DNA from: Shewanella psychropiezotolerans
Lineage (GTDB): Bacteria; Pseudomonadota; Gammaproteobacteria; Enterobacterales; Shewanellaceae
Assembly: GCF_007197555.1 (NCBI RefSeq)
Contig: NZ_CP041614.1
Location: 6,306,001-6,370,000 of the forward strand
DNA length: 64,000 nt
Direction of reading: 5' to 3'
Shown: positions 9,294 through 19,370 of the stretch, one piece after another
Layout of the letters: every line of letters starts with the position of its first letter
Position numbering within the stretch: position 1 is the stretch's first letter
The notes under the pieces: model-generated
The model's database searches: none
What the model was told of the DNA's origin: nothing
What the model saw: the letters and a program-made list of their open reading frames with translations, nothing else
Position numbers and translations under genes: made by a program

Positions 9294-9830
9294 ATGACAA
9301 AATATTTAATCATGCTGGTTCTTTTAACTGCCAGCATACAGGCTCACGCCAATATTCCTGCGGAAGATCTTAACCCGGGGTTTAAGTCTAAGATAGGCAT
9401 AACCGTCGATTACATACCTGCAGCGAATAATATGTACGGTATCACCCTATCACCTTATCACCACGACAGAAATTATGCTCAGTGGGGATACTATATTGGC
9501 TATGCTAAAAGCAGCAAAGAAGATATGAACCTGACATCACCGTCAGAAGGCTATACCAAAGATACCATGTGGCGTTTTGGACTAAGTTACAGCCTCACCA
9601 ACAATTTTAGCATCTATGGTGGCGCGACAGCTTACACTAATGTGAGCCACCACACAGATGGCAAGACACCTAAGATAGTCGGCGGAGAACCTATATGGAT
9701 AGAAGAATCTGACACGACTTGGGGTGGAGAGATAGGCCTGAGATATATGATGGATTTCGGCCTGATGATCAGCACTGGATACGACACAGCTTCAGAGTCG
9801 GCTGTGATTAGTGTCGGTTGGGCCATGTAA
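9294..9830 (+). CDS. Small outer-membrane beta-barrel protein, unknown function
   Basis: 178 residues. A signal peptide (MTKYLIMLVLLTASIQAHA, cleavage after about residue 19) is followed by alternating amphipathic strands rich in Gly, Tyr and Trp and an aromatic-free C-terminal strand ending VISVGWAM. The pattern fits an eight-stranded barrel. AGGA lies 7 bases before the ATG. No motif identifies a substrate. It is a single gene with a strong hairpin 40 bases downstream. Confidence 0.7.
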   Translation: MTKYLIMLVLLTASIQAHANIPAEDLNPGFKSKIGITVDYIPAANNMYGITLSPYHHDRNYAQWGYYIGYAKSSKEDMNLTSPSEGYTKDTMWRFGLSYSLTNNFSIYGGATAYTNVSHHTDGKTPKIVGGEPIWIEESDTTWGGEIGLRYMMDFGLMISTGYDTASESAVISVGWAM

Positions 9831-9867
9831 CTCCCGATAGACACAAGCCCCCATCTTGCGACGGGTA

Positions 9868-9901
9868 TGAAATAATGGCTTTTCTCTGAGCCATTATTTC
9901 A
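9868..9901 (+). terminator. Inverted repeat, likely terminator of the preceding OMP gene
   Basis: Perfect 13-bp stem TGAAATAATGGCT / AGCCATTATTTCA with an 8-base loop. The downstream side is only moderately T-rich, so termination strength is uncertain. Confidence 0.6.
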
Positions 9902-10023
9902 TTATGCCCTCTTTTGTAAATTCCTTACTTTCCAGTAAGAAAGCGTGAGAATTGACCTATCCCATATAAAACTGGCTCACATGTGTATAAACTAGATCAA
10001 TCTACTTTATTAGGTTCATTCTC

Positions 10024-10677
10024 ATGCATAAAAGACTAAGACTCTTAAGCTCACTCTCCCTGCTAGTATTTCTATTCCCCGGCTTAGCTGTAGCAGCTAC
10101 CGAGACACTAGCCACAGTCACCTTAGAGAATGGCGCCAAGGTCCGCCTTAACGACGACTTCACCTGGGAATACGTTATTCTCGAAACCCTTCCAGCAACA
10201 AGCACCCTGGCTGCCACTGCTATTACAAGTATTGCGGTCAATACAACTAGCACTATCAATATGGCTAGCACATCAGAGACCAAAGCCACTCAAACGGCCA
10301 GCCAGACTATGACTGCCAGCGCTATGTCTCAGGCTGAATTACTTAAATCGACAGCCAAGTCAGGCGTAAAAGTGAGCTTTGCCAAGAGCGAGTGGGACGA
10401 CGATGGTCGCCTGGGCCTCACCTTCGACTTGACCAGTTCCAGCTCTGAGCACTATGTGATGGTAGAGATGGATGTCACCTTATATGATGATTCAGGCAGG
10501 AAGCTTAAAACAGAAACGATCAAGGTCTGGAAAGCCATATTCAGATCACCTGATACTTACCTACGTAAAGGCGAGCACCGCCAGAGCAGAACCTTCTGGA
10601 TCCAGGGCATAGATGCCAGCCAATGGACTAAACAACTACTCAGCCTCAAGATAGGCGAAATGAATTCGAGAATGTGA
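10024..10677 (+). CDS. Exported protein of the DUF3157 type
   Basis: 217 residues with a clear signal peptide (about residues 1-25, ending VAVAA). The mature start TVTLENGAKVRLNDDFTWEYV is the short motif I associate with the DUF3157 family of periplasmic proteins of Vibrio and Shewanella; a Thr/Ala/Ser-rich linker (about 60-110) separates it from a C-terminal beta domain (KVSFAKSEWDDDGRLG to the end). Function unknown. A hairpin terminator lies 57 bases downstream. The family name is from memory and should be treated as probable. Confidence 0.65.
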   Translation: MHKRLRLLSSLSLLVFLFPGLAVAATETLATVTLENGAKVRLNDDFTWEYVILETLPATSTLAATAITSIAVNTTSTINMASTSETKATQTASQTMTASAMSQAELLKSTAKSGVKVSFAKSEWDDDGRLGLTFDLTSSSSEHYVMVEMDVTLYDDSGRKLKTETIKVWKAIFRSPDTYLRKGEHRQSRTFWIQGIDASQWTKQLLSLKIGEMNSRM

Positions 10678-10733
10678 TCTCAATGAAGGAACGAGGTGCG
10701 AGGAAAAAGCAGTTCCTAGGAGAAGATGAAAAG

Positions 10734-10757
10734 AAAAAGGGCTCTAAGGCCCTTTTG
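10734..10757. terminator. Bidirectional terminator between the DUF3157-type gene and hutH
   Basis: AAAAGGGC / GCCCTTTT stem with a 6-base loop; A-rich on the left and T-rich on the right, so it can serve the plus-strand gene and the convergent hut operon. Confidence 0.85.
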
Positions 10758-10826
10758 GTATCTGCAGTTAATCGATGAAAATTCGCATCAAGCAACTAAC
10801 TGAAAATAAAATTTTACCCAATTTAA

Positions 10827-12359
10827 TTAGAAACTTGGTAAAACACCTGCTGGTAAGTAACTGTTAAAGCTAGCTGTCATTAGCAGGTCAATCGATGCTT
10901 CGATATCCGGGGCGAAGAACCTGTCCTTATCGTAATAGGTCACCAGTTCACGTATTTCTGCTTTCGCCTTAGCCACTGCAGCACTAGGCTGTAACGGTGC
11001 ACGAAAATCCAGACCCTGAGCCGAAGCCAGTAATTCGATGGCGAGTACGCCACGTGTGTTCTCAGACATATCACGCAGACGACGCGCCGCGAAAGTCGCC
11101 ATAGAGACGTGATCTTCCTGGTTCGCCGATGTCGGTAAGCTGTCTACCGACGCAGGGTGGGCATAGGTTTTGTTCTCTGAGGCCAATGCAGCTGCAGTCA
11201 CCTGAGCAATCATAAAGCCCGAGTTAACCCCGCCATTTTCCACTAAGAATGGAGGCAGTTTAGACAAGTTAGGATCGATAAGCAGAGCGATACGACGCTC
11301 GGCGATAGAACCTAGCTCGGCAAGGGCAAGCGCAAGATTATCTGCCGCCATGGCAACAGGTTCGGCGTGGAAGTTACCACCCGAAATAATCTCACTCGTA
11401 TCCTGGAATACTAACGGGTTATCTGTCACGCCGTTCGCTTCGACTTCAAGCACACCCGCCGCATGACGAATTTGAGTCAGACAAGCACCCAGCACCTGTG
11501 GCTGACAACGAAGTGAGTAAGGGTCTTGTACTTTTTCACAGTTAGCGTGATCTAAGCTGATCTCAGACTCTTCACCTAACAGATGACGGAACAAACCGGC
11601 AGAATCTATCTGGCCCTGTTGGCCACGAGCCGCATGAATACGAGGATCGAACGGACTACGGCTACCCATAGCCGCTTCGACGCTCATGGCACCAATAACT
11701 GAACTTGCCGCGAACAGGTCTTCGGCATTGAACAGGCCTTCCAGCGCCATAGCCGTCGATGCCTGAGTACCATTAAGCAGGGCCAGGCCCTCTTTAGCGG
11801 CGAGTTCGATTGGCTCGAGGCCAGCAATCTCCAGACCTTCTTTAGCCGTCAGGATCTCCCCTTTATGGCTCATCTCACCTTCACCGAGTATCGACAGACT
11901 CATATGTGATAGCGGCGCCAAATCACCCGATGCACCCACAGAACCTTTCTCAGGTACACATGGGTAAACTTCGGCGTTAACCAATGCGATAAGGAAGTTG
12001 ATCACCTCGAGGCGAATGCCAGAGAAGCCACGACTAAGAGAGTTAATCTTAAGCACCATCATCAGGCGCACTGTGGCGTCCTGCATATACTGGCCAACAC
12101 CCGCGGCGTGTGACAATACGATAGAGCGTTGCAGTAACTGCAGGTCTTCGGCGGCAATTTTGGTATTAGCCAAGAGGCCAAAACCTGTGTTGATACCGTA
12201 AACCGTGCGATCTTCATCTAAGATCTTCTGCACTATGCCTGAACTGGTATTGATACCGGCAATGGCGCTCTGTGCAAGCTCAAGGGTGACCTTGCCACGA
12301 CTGATGTCGCGAATTTGAGCAAGGGTCAGGGTTCCTGGGGTTAATACTAAATGGCTCAT
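10827..12359 (-). CDS. hutH: Histidine ammonia-lyase
   Basis: 510 residues, the normal length. It removes ammonia from L-histidine to give urocanate, the first step of histidine degradation, in the cytoplasm. The Ala-Ser-Gly triad that forms the MIO prosthetic group is at residues 143-145 inside [14 protein letters not shown]. Further family blocks include [13 protein letters not shown] and [15 protein letters not shown]. The gene starts 2 bases after the hutU stop, so hutU-hutH form one transcript. Confidence 0.98.
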   Translation of the reverse strand: MSHLVLTPGTLTLAQIRDISRGKVTLELAQSAIAGINTSSGIVQKILDEDRTVYGINTGFGLLANTKIAAEDLQLLQRSIVLSHAAGVGQYMQDATVRLMMVLKINSLSRGFSGIRLEVINFLIALVNAEVYPCVPEKGSVGASGDLAPLSHMSLSILGEGEMSHKGEILTAKEGLEIAGLEPIELAAKEGLALLNGTQASTAMALEGLFNAEDLFAASSVIGAMSVEAAMGSRSPFDPRIHAARGQQGQIDSAGLFRHLLGEESEISLDHANCEKVQDPYSLRCQPQVLGACLTQIRHAAGVLEVEANGVTDNPLVFQDTSEIISGGNFHAEPVAMAADNLALALAELGSIAERRIALLIDPNLSKLPPFLVENGGVNSGFMIAQVTAAALASENKTYAHPASVDSLPTSANQEDHVSMATFAARRLRDMSENTRGVLAIELLASAQGLDFRAPLQPSAAVAKAKAEIRELVTYYDKDRFFAPDIEASIDLLMTASFNSYLPAGVLPSF

Positions 12360-12361
12360 TT

Positions 12362-14062
12362 CTATTTACCTTCTTCAGCTGTTTTTTTCGAGCTAATGTC
12401 TAGCATTGGCAGGTCAAGGCCTTGCTCTTTTGCACAATTCTTAGCGAGATCATATCCGGCGTCAGCATGACGCATAACGCCAGTCGCAGGATCATTCCAT
12501 AATACGCGTTCAAGACGTACGGCGGCATCATCACTGCCGTCGGCAACAATAACCACACCAGAGTGTTGGCTGAAGCCCATGCCCACACCACCACCGTGAT
12601 GCAGAGATACCCAAGTCGCACCGCTTGCCGTGTTCAATAACGCATTCATCAAGGGCCAATCGGAAACCGCATCCGAGCCATCGAGCATAGATTCAGTTTC
12701 ACGGTTAGGGCTGGCTACTGAGCCAGAATCTAAGTGATCGCGTCCGATAACGATTGGAGCTGACAGCTCACCACTCTTAACCATCTCGTTGAAGGCAACC
12801 GCCAGACGGGCACGATCTTTCAGACCAACCCAACAGATACGCGCAGGCAGGCCCTGGAATGCGATACGCTCGCGGGCCATATCTAACCAGTTATGCAGTT
12901 GCGGGTTATCCGGAATCAACTCCTTCACCTTGGCATCTGTCTTATAGATGTCTTCTGGATCGCCTGAGAGTGCCACCCAACGGAAAGGACCTATGCCTTC
13001 ACAGAACAGAGGACGTACATAGGCTGGTACGAAGCCCGGGAAGTCGAATGCATTCTCAACACCTTCTTCAAATGCCATCTGACGTATGTTGTTGCCATAA
13101 TCGGTCGTCGCTGCACCAGCAGCCTGCAGAGCAAGCATGGCTCTAACCTGAACAGCCATAGACTGCTTAGCCGCCTTAACCACAGCCGCTTCATCTTTCT
13201 TGCGCATATCGGCAGCTTGCTCCAGAGTCCAGCCCTGTGGCAAATAACCGTTTAATGGATCATGTGCAGAAGTTTGGTCGGTAACCACATCCGGGGTAAT
13301 CCCACGTTCCACCAGCTCGGCGAACACATCCGCCGCATTAGCGAGAAGACCAACCGAGACGGGCTTACCGCTCGCATTAGCCGCATCGATCATGGCTAAC
13401 GCTTCATCGAGAGATGTGGCTTTCTTATCGACATATTTAGTACGCATACGGAAATCGATACGGGTCTCGTCGACTTCACAGGTCAATACCGAATAACCTG
13501 CCATAGTGCCGGCTAGCGGTTGAGCACCGCCCATACCACCTAGGCCACCGGTCAAGATCCACTTACCGGCCGATGAACCGCCGAAGTGTTGTTTAGCCAT
13601 GGCGACGAACGTCTCGTAGGTGCCCTGAACGATGCCCTGAGAGCCGATATAGATCCAAGAACCCGCCGTCATCTGGCCGTACATCGCCAAGCCTTTCTTA
13701 TCCAGTTCGTTGAAATGTTCCCAGTTTGCCCAGTGCGGAACCAGGTTAGAGTTAGCAATGATCACGCGCGGTGCATTGCTGTGAGTCTTGAACACGCCAA
13801 CAGGCTTGCCAGACTGCACCATCAGGGTCTCGTCCTCTTCCAAACGCTGTAATACTTCGATGATCTTGTCATAGCTCTGCCAATCACGGGCTGCTCGTCC
13901 GATACCGCCGTAGACCACCAGATCTTCCGGGCGTTCGGCAACATCCGGATGCAGGTTGTTCATCAACATGCGCATAGGCGCTTCTGTCATCCAGCTCTTA
14001 CAACTTAGCTTACTACCGTGGGGAGCGATTATGCGACGGCTTGGGTCGTGTCTCTTATCCAT
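12362..14062 (-). CDS. hutU: Urocanate hydratase
   Basis: About 566 residues. It converts urocanate to 4-imidazolone-5-propionate using NAD+ as a cofactor that is not released. The NAD-binding glycine cluster [14 protein letters not shown] and the C-terminal block [19 protein letters not shown] with its conserved Cys/His neighbourhood are visible. The frame stays open to an ATG at 14077, but that codon overlaps the GAGG ribosome-binding sequence; the ATG at 14062 ([11 protein letters not shown]) has GAGG 9 bases upstream and is the better start. It is followed immediately by hutH. Confidence 0.97.
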   Translation of the reverse strand: MDKRHDPSRRIIAPHGSKLSCKSWMTEAPMRMLMNNLHPDVAERPEDLVVYGGIGRAARDWQSYDKIIEVLQRLEEDETLMVQSGKPVGVFKTHSNAPRVIIANSNLVPHWANWEHFNELDKKGLAMYGQMTAGSWIYIGSQGIVQGTYETFVAMAKQHFGGSSAGKWILTGGLGGMGGAQPLAGTMAGYSVLTCEVDETRIDFRMRTKYVDKKATSLDEALAMIDAANASGKPVSVGLLANAADVFAELVERGITPDVVTDQTSAHDPLNGYLPQGWTLEQAADMRKKDEAAVVKAAKQSMAVQVRAMLALQAAGAATTDYGNNIRQMAFEEGVENAFDFPGFVPAYVRPLFCEGIGPFRWVALSGDPEDIYKTDAKVKELIPDNPQLHNWLDMARERIAFQGLPARICWVGLKDRARLAVAFNEMVKSGELSAPIVIGRDHLDSGSVASPNRETESMLDGSDAVSDWPLMNALLNTASGATWVSLHHGGGVGMGFSQHSGVVIVADGSDDAAVRLERVLWNDPATGVMRHADAGYDLAKNCAKEQGLDLPMLDISSKKTAEEGK

Positions 14063-14187
14063 CTTGAAAAACCTCATTCAATTTATTTTTTGCTTATGTA
14101 GCTTTAGTTATATTTTTGCTTTTACTTAATAAAAAATGCTGTTACACCGCGGAGCGGTATCCATCGAAATGCGCAGCAGATCGATTT

Positions 14188-14889
14188 TTAAAACGTCAGA
14201 TGACCACCTAATCTAAATCTAGTACCCGGATGAATTAATCTGGCGTAACTCACCACACCTTTGCGTGACCAGGTACGACGCAAAATCTGTAAGCAAGGTT
14301 CACTCGCCTCAATCTGCAGCTGTTGTTGATTATGCTTATTGGCCACCACGGCCTCTAACGTATGTCTCGCCTCGGTGAGCGGTGCCACCAAGGACAGATA
14401 TTCATGGGGTGTCTGAACAGAGAAGTCCTGGAGCAGATAATCGGGAATCAGCTTAGGGTTAACGAAACGCTCCTCAAGCTGTAGGGGAATACCCTGCTCG
14501 CAATGCACTAATACCGAGTAGTAGACAGGACTGCCAGTCTCTAATCCCAAAGCAATAGCAATAGGCGCTATGGCTTCAATCTCGGTGAGCTCAAGCTGCT
14601 TGACGCTGTAACCATGGCCCCTGTCTTTGATCTCATCGGCAATGTTACGAATTGCCATCATGGAGGACTGGGACTTGAGCTCGGCGACAAAGGTACCTAA
14701 GCCCTGAGAGCGCTCGAGTACGCCATCGTCGGTGAGTTCAGTCAATGCACGGCGCGCCGTCATGCGACTGCACTCAAACAGCTCAGCCATCTGGTTTTCC
14801 GAAGGAACACGGCTATGCTCCTCCCACTCACCGGATTCGATGCGGGCTAAAACATACTGTTTAATCTCTGCAAACTTGGGCGTCGCCAT
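14188..14889 (-). CDS. hutC: Histidine utilisation repressor, GntR/HutC family
   Basis: 233 residues: an N-terminal winged helix-turn-helix (about 5-70, with VPSENQMAELFECSRMTARRAL) and a C-terminal UTRA ligand-binding domain (about 90-230). HutC represses hut genes and is released by urocanate. It lies upstream of hutU on the same strand, 125 bases away, and is divergent from hutI; the operator palindrome between hutC and hutI fits its expected DNA site. Confidence 0.94.
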   Translation of the reverse strand: MATPKFAEIKQYVLARIESGEWEEHSRVPSENQMAELFECSRMTARRALTELTDDGVLERSQGLGTFVAELKSQSSMMAIRNIADEIKDRGHGYSVKQLELTEIEAIAPIAIALGLETGSPVYYSVLVHCEQGIPLQLEERFVNPKLIPDYLLQDFSVQTPHEYLSLVAPLTEARHTLEAVVANKHNQQQLQIEASEPCLQILRRTWSRKGVVSYARLIHPGTRFRLGGHLTF

Positions 14890-14919
14890 ACCTATCCTTA
14901 AATCTGAATTTTGCGATAT

Positions 14920-14935
14920 TAGAACCTAAGTTCTA
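14920..14935. promoter_or_regulatory. Palindrome upstream of hutC, possible operator
   Basis: TAGAACCTAAGTTCTA: 6-bp arms with a 4-base spacer, 30 bases upstream of the hutC start. It differs from the HutC-type site at 15003 and could bind another regulator or form the hutC promoter region. Confidence 0.4.
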
Positions 14936-15002
14936 AAATCTAGGAACTTGTCTTCGATCAATAACGCTTTTCAAACGGTGAAAATTACCGCTATAATCCT
15001 AG

Positions 15003-15016
15003 CTTGTATATACAAG
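15003..15016. promoter_or_regulatory. HutC-type operator upstream of hutI
   Basis: CTTGTATATACAAG is a perfect 14-bp palindrome with the TGTATATACA core expected for HutC-family operators; a further half site TACAAG follows at 15021-15026. It lies 67 bases before the hutI ATG, between the divergent hutC and hutI genes. Confidence 0.7.
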
Positions 15017-15083
15017 TAAATACAAGTTGGATCACAACTTTATTTCTGCAAGAATAACAACACTTCAAAAGTGAGGAAAAAAT

Positions 15084-16309
15084 ATGTCTTGGGATCAGGT
15101 TTGGATTGACGTCAACGTAGCGACCATGTCTCCTTCTGTTTCAGCGCCTTACGGAGCGATAACAGATGCAGCCATTGCAGTAAAAGAGGGCAAGATCGCC
15201 TGGGTTGGCCCACGCTCCGAGCTGCCTGAGTTTGATGTTTTGTCAACGCCGGTTTACAGAGGCAAGGGCGGCTGGATAACTCCGGGGCTTATCGACGCCC
15301 ACACTCATTTAGTGTTCGCCGGTAGCCGAGCCAACGAATTTGAGCTCCGACTCCAAGGTGCTAGCTATGAAGAGATCGCCCGCAGCGGTGGCGGTATCAT
15401 CTCGACAGTTAAAGCTTGCCGGGAAGCCAGTGAGGCCGAGCTATTCGAGCTAGGGCGCAAGCGCCTCAACGCTCTCGCCAAAGAGGGTGTCACCACGGTC
15501 GAAATAAAATCTGGCTATGGCCTGGATACCGAAACAGAACTCAAATTACTGCGTGTGGCCCGTGAACTTGGCAAGCATCATCATGTAGATGTGAAGACCA
15601 CCTTCCTAGGTGCACACGCCATCCCCCTGAATATAAAGATGATGTTGAGGGCTATGTTGATCTGGTCATCAATGAGATGTTACCTGCGGTCATCGAAGAA
15701 GGATTGGCCGACGCCGCCGATGTCTTCTGCGAAAATATCGCCTTCAGCGTCGAACAGACTGAGCGAGTGCTAAGCGCCGCTAAAAAAGCGGGCCTGGATA
15801 TCAAGCTCCACGCCGAGCAACTGTCTAACTTAGGCGGCTCAGCCATGGCAGCTAAGCTAGGCGCTAAGTCGGTGGATCATATCGAGTATCTGGACGAAGA
15901 TGGCGTTATCGCCCTAAGTAAAAGCGGCACTTGTGCCACCTTACTACCCGGCGCATTCTACTTCCTCCGCGAAACTCAGATGCCACCTATCGAGCTGCTA
16001 CGTAAACATAAGGTGCCTATGGTATTGGCCAGCGACTACAACCCAGGGTCATCACCACTTTGCTCCAGCCTCTTGATGCTCAACATGGGTTGTACCCTGC
16101 TGCGCTTAACACCAGAAGAAGCGCTTGCGGGTATGACGCGCAATGCCGCCAAGGCGTTAGGTATCGAGGATAAGGTCGGTGTATTGGAAACTGGTATGCA
16201 GGCAGATTTCTGCTTATGGGATATTACCACTCCAGCAGAGCTGTCCTACACATATGGGGCGGGGGCTTGCCTTGAAGTAGTGAAAGCAGGACACTTGGTT
16301 CACCAATAA
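15084..16309 (+). CDS. hutI: Imidazolonepropionase, with a one-base frameshift
   Basis: Third enzyme of histidine degradation: a metal-dependent amidohydrolase that opens 4-imidazolone-5-propionate to N-formimino-L-glutamate. Metal ligands are visible in [13 protein letters not shown]. The frame breaks at the C run 15623-15627: five C are present where six would restore the conserved GAHAIPPEYK-type sequence and link it to the second part ([21 protein letters not shown] onwards). With one C added the protein is 408 residues, exactly the family length. GAGG precedes the ATG at a good distance. All other parts look intact, so this is either a sequencing error or a very recent mutation. Confidence 0.93.
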
Positions 16310-16320
16310 TATGGCAGCCT

Positions 16321-16415
16321 GAGCGATGAGGCTGATTCATCGTTTGGGTTGGTTTCATCTGGCGATATGGGTACTTGGTGGTTTTATGGTGCCCATAACT
16401 TTGCTGTAATTTATA
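16321..16415. repeat. Two-hairpin intergenic element, copy 1
   Basis: Begins 11 bases after the hutI stop. Stem 1: AGCGATGA (16322-16329) with TCATCGTT (16337-16344). Stem 2: ATGGGTAC (16367-16374) with GTGCCCAT (16389-16396). It is roughly 80% identical to the segment after pvsE at 31551-31640. Confidence 0.7.
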
Positions 16416-16626
16416 ACCTGCGGTGGTGCTGCATAGAGATATGCGAATGTCGTGCTTACATGGTCAATGATGTTCCCGACATCATAATGATATTTCCCAT
16501 ATCCCTATGGGTCAGATGTGAATAAACGACTTATGTGCGAATTTTCTATCACTCCATGAAGGCTCATTTTAAACATTAACCCATAATGTTACCTATCACC
16601 TGCCGTGGGCTTACATGCAGATACTT

Positions 16627-16692
16627 CTACGAGACGCTGTAAAGCCATCCCTGGCCGCTTTACGGTTTCATCCTTGAAACCGAAACTCGTAG
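16627..16692. other. Predicted three-way-junction structure in the hutI-lipoprotein intergenic region
   Basis: Outer stem CTACGAG (16627-16633) / CTCGTAG (16686-16692) encloses two hairpins: GTAAAGC (16639-16645) / GCTTTAC (16657-16663), and GGTTTC (16664-16669) / GAAACC (16676-16681). All three helices are perfect. The 495-base stretch between hutI and the lipoprotein gene holds no other gene that I can support. The segment 16681-16729 also has a ~75% similar partner at 19576-19624. Confidence 0.5.
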
Positions 16693-16810
16693 CCGCATCA
16701 ACACTGGATCATTTTCTCTTCGATTTGACAAATTAGCACTTAATAAGTGCTCTTACTCTGCAAGCATTATAGGTGCCCGCTAAATGCACTTAGAGCGATA
16801 TACCTTCCCC

Positions 16811-17416
16811 CTAAATCCCACACTTAGAGAGAGCTATCATAAATTGTTTATCTATACCATATTCGCCACTTGAAGATTGAACGGAATTAGTACCAAACCC
16901 AATAACTCTCATTTTTAGTTTAGATCCATGCTTCATTTGTCGAATTATAAGATTAGCTTTTTCACCTGATGTTGCAGTGAATGGACTAGAAATTTTTTGA
17001 ACATTCAGCATTGTGGCATTTATAGATTCTTGCATAGCTTGTTGATCTATCCCCTCTATATTTTTTAAGTAAGATAGATCAACTGTTTGAGCTGATGAAG
17101 CAGAGTAAAAAACGGGTGTTTCTGTATACGAAATTGTAATGGCTTTATGCTGATCTACTCGAATCTGAACATCTCCAACAGGTATGTTGTAGTCACCTTG
17201 CACACCAAAAATTACCTCATCGTTTACCTTTTCAATAAAAGGATAATAATGAATACCTCCTAATCCTTTATTAAACCCTTTTCCAAAATCACTGCCATAG
17301 ATAATTTTACATGTTTTATTATCTGTAAATTCATCAATAGAAACTTTAGAAGTCCACGTCGTGGTGGCACAACCTGAGCACAAGATCACAAATATAAGGA
17401 AGTAAAATTTTTTCAC
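16811..17416 (-). CDS. Putative lipoprotein, unknown function
   Basis: 201 residues. The N-terminus MKKFYFLIFVILCSGCATTT is a lipoprotein signal with lipobox LCSGC, so the mature protein would be anchored through Cys16. The remainder is a beta-rich soluble domain with no motif I recognise. It is noticeably more AT-rich than the hut genes and sits alone between two repeat-laden intergenic regions, which suggests an acquired or species-specific gene. Confidence 0.65.
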   Translation of the reverse strand: MKKFYFLIFVILCSGCATTTWTSKVSIDEFTDNKTCKIIYGSDFGKGFNKGLGGIHYYPFIEKVNDEVIFGVQGDYNIPVGDVQIRVDQHKAITISYTETPVFYSASSAQTVDLSYLKNIEGIDQQAMQESINATMLNVQKISSPFTATSGEKANLIIRQMKHGSKLKMRVIGFGTNSVQSSSGEYGIDKQFMIALSKCGI

Positions 17417-17689
17417 GTTTGATTTTCTCTACTAATAGTAATGGATAACGAATCTATATTTGGTGATTAATACATAATATCTTTTTGAACTTAAACAATT
17501 TTATTGTTACCTACAAGGTAGAGATTCCATTTATAGAACGAAAGATGAACAAAGTTTGATCTTGCTCAGTTTAGTATAAACGCACATAAGGAAATTTATT
17601 TTTAACTTCAATCGACCCTTTTTAGAGATGTTTCATTACGACAACTGAAAGTATCCTCTAGGTACAATAAATCCCCGTTGGAAGTTGCC

Positions 17690-17890
17690 GATGGGTGTTG
17701 GAATAAATAGTGTGAGACCGACATGGATGTCGGGCTAACTTTCGGGGGCAGGATGCTCCATCGGAAGTGTTAGCTATTTATCCATAAGCACTGAGGATCA
17801 CAACTTCGCCGGGGCGTTTGGGTGGATGCAAGGAGGGCTAGGACGAGCAGTCCTCCTTGCCCTGGTGTGGAATGGAATTCCACGACTTTA
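17690..17890. other. Structured, gene-free intergenic segment
   Basis: The 578-base gap 17417-17994 has no supported gene but carries dense inverted repeats: CCGACA/TGTCGG at 17718-17733; GCAAGGAGG/CCTCCTTGC at 17828-17860; GTGGAAT/ATTCCAC near 17866-17882. In addition CCGATGG (about 17689) can pair with CCATCGG (about 17758), and AATAAATAG (17702) with CTATTTAT (17774), in crossing order as in a pseudoknot. It is more GC-rich than its surroundings. It may be a structured RNA or a dispersed intergenic repeat. Confidence 0.45.
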
Positions 17891-17994
17891 ATCCAAACGA
17901 AGTTTGGAAATAAATACACAAGCAAACTGAAAAGTTTAGAAGCTACAGCACAAAAAACCTAAGCATGAGCAATTTAGCTCACTGCACCTTCCCC

Positions 17995-18873
17995 TTATGG
18001 TCGACTCGCTCCTGGTCCGTGGCCAAAGTGTCTTTTGTATGCTTTTGCAAAGGAGACATCGCTTCCATAGCCGACGTCTAGGGCGACCTTAAGTACGGTA
18101 TCTCCCGACATAAGCTGCTTCTTAGCTTGAGTCAGCCTCAAGTGAGACAGGTACTCTAAAGGTGCTTGGGCGAAATATTGTTTGAAGTGACTGGCAAAGC
18201 TGGCTCGTGAGTAGCCGCCGACACTCGCCAAACTAGCCAGATCCCAGGGACTGGCAAGTTGGTCAAATATAGCCTGCAGCACTCTGGCCATCTTAGGGTC
18301 CTGCAGGGCACGGAACAGGCCAAGATCCGTTTGTGTATCCAGTAACAAACTTCTCAACAGGGTGAGAAAAAACAGTTCACTGAGACGTGACAATATGACA
18401 TCGCTAGCCTGAGTCCCGAGTTTTGCCTCGTTTATCAGGCTATCTAAGATGCTGGTGAGCGCTCCGTATTGATCTTGCCTCTTTAACAGTATGCATTGAG
18501 GTAGCTGAGTAATAAGAGGATGCTGTTTGTCTTCGCAAAAATCGAAATAGCCGCAGATTAACCCAGTGCCATCGACACTTTTGCTATCCATTGGGTAGGA
18601 GACGAAGCCGGTGTCTTGCTGCTCAAAATTAGCTTGCTCACTGCTATCTATAATATGCGACGCATCATGGGGGAATATCACCAGGTCCCCAGTCGATAAG
18701 CGCTCGGATTGATACTGTTCACAATGCAAGAAGGCCTCACCCGAACTTATCAGATGGAAGCTAGCTAAACCTGAGCCAGAGGTATCCGTACTCCAGGGGT
18801 TACACACTAAGGAGCGATGAAAAATAGTCGCGTTGAGATGGAACCTGGACAGTAAGTCATTAAATATCGACAT
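17995..18873 (-). CDS. AraC-family regulator with cupin-type sensor domain
   Basis: 292 residues: an N-terminal cupin-like domain (about 10-150, with FHLISSGEAFLHCE and GDLVIFPHDASHII) and a C-terminal double helix-turn-helix (about 195-290, with ASLASVGGYSRASFASHFKQ and VALDVGYGSDVSFAKAYKRHFG). Members sense small molecules and regulate nearby genes. It is divergent from the small periplasmic protein gene at 18990, 116 bases away, which is therefore the most likely target. Confidence 0.9.
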   Translation of the reverse strand: MSIFNDLLSRFHLNATIFHRSLVCNPWSTDTSGSGLASFHLISSGEAFLHCEQYQSERLSTGDLVIFPHDASHIIDSSEQANFEQQDTGFVSYPMDSKSVDGTGLICGYFDFCEDKQHPLITQLPQCILLKRQDQYGALTSILDSLINEAKLGTQASDVILSRLSELFFLTLLRSLLLDTQTDLGLFRALQDPKMARVLQAIFDQLASPWDLASLASVGGYSRASFASHFKQYFAQAPLEYLSHLRLTQAKKQLMSGDTVLKVALDVGYGSDVSFAKAYKRHFGHGPGASRP

Positions 18874-18989
18874 ATTCCCCTCTATTTAGACTGATGGATA
18901 TAATGCTCAGACTCTCAGACATAGTGCAATTCAAGCCGTTTTTCTATCCTAAATGGGTTGATTCAACCTAAACCAATTAAGGAAGAGAG

Positions 18990-19370
18990 ATGAAAAAATT
19001 ACTCACACAGTTTATTGCCCTTACGGCTCTGATAATCAGTGCCAGTGCATTCGCCGCAACTCCGGTAAAGAATGCCGATGGTGTGGTAGAAATACACTTA
19101 GAGCAGCATGGTGGACACTTCACCGCCAGAGATACCTTGGCATCATTAAAACCGGGAAAGTATCAATTTATTATTACCAACAAGGCTGGAAAACTCGTTG
19201 GATTCCAACTGCAAAACTTCACCACCCATGAACCCTTGGATATGTTTCCACTGGAACCGGGCCAGACACGTAGAACCGATGTGGTCGAAGTTACAGGTGA
19301 GGGAGTACGTTTTCGCTGCCCTATCAACCCAACTCCTTGGTATGACATAGATACCATTCAAAGCATCTAA
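18990..19370 (+). CDS. Small periplasmic cupredoxin-like protein
   Basis: 126 residues with a signal peptide (about 1-23, ending SAFAA). The mature ~100 residues look like a beta-sandwich: VEIHLEQHGGHFTAR, LKPGKYQFIITNKAG and EGVRFRCPINPTPWYDI. His residues in HGGHF and a Cys near the end could bind metal, as in cupredoxin-like copper proteins, but a canonical His-Cys-His-Met ligand set is not present. AAGGAAGAG sits just upstream of the ATG. It is divergent from the AraC regulator. Function is inferred only as periplasmic. Confidence 0.6.
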   Translation: MKKLLTQFIALTALIISASAFAATPVKNADGVVEIHLEQHGGHFTARDTLASLKPGKYQFIITNKAGKLVGFQLQNFTTHEPLDMFPLEPGQTRRTDVVEVTGEGVRFRCPINPTPWYDIDTIQSI

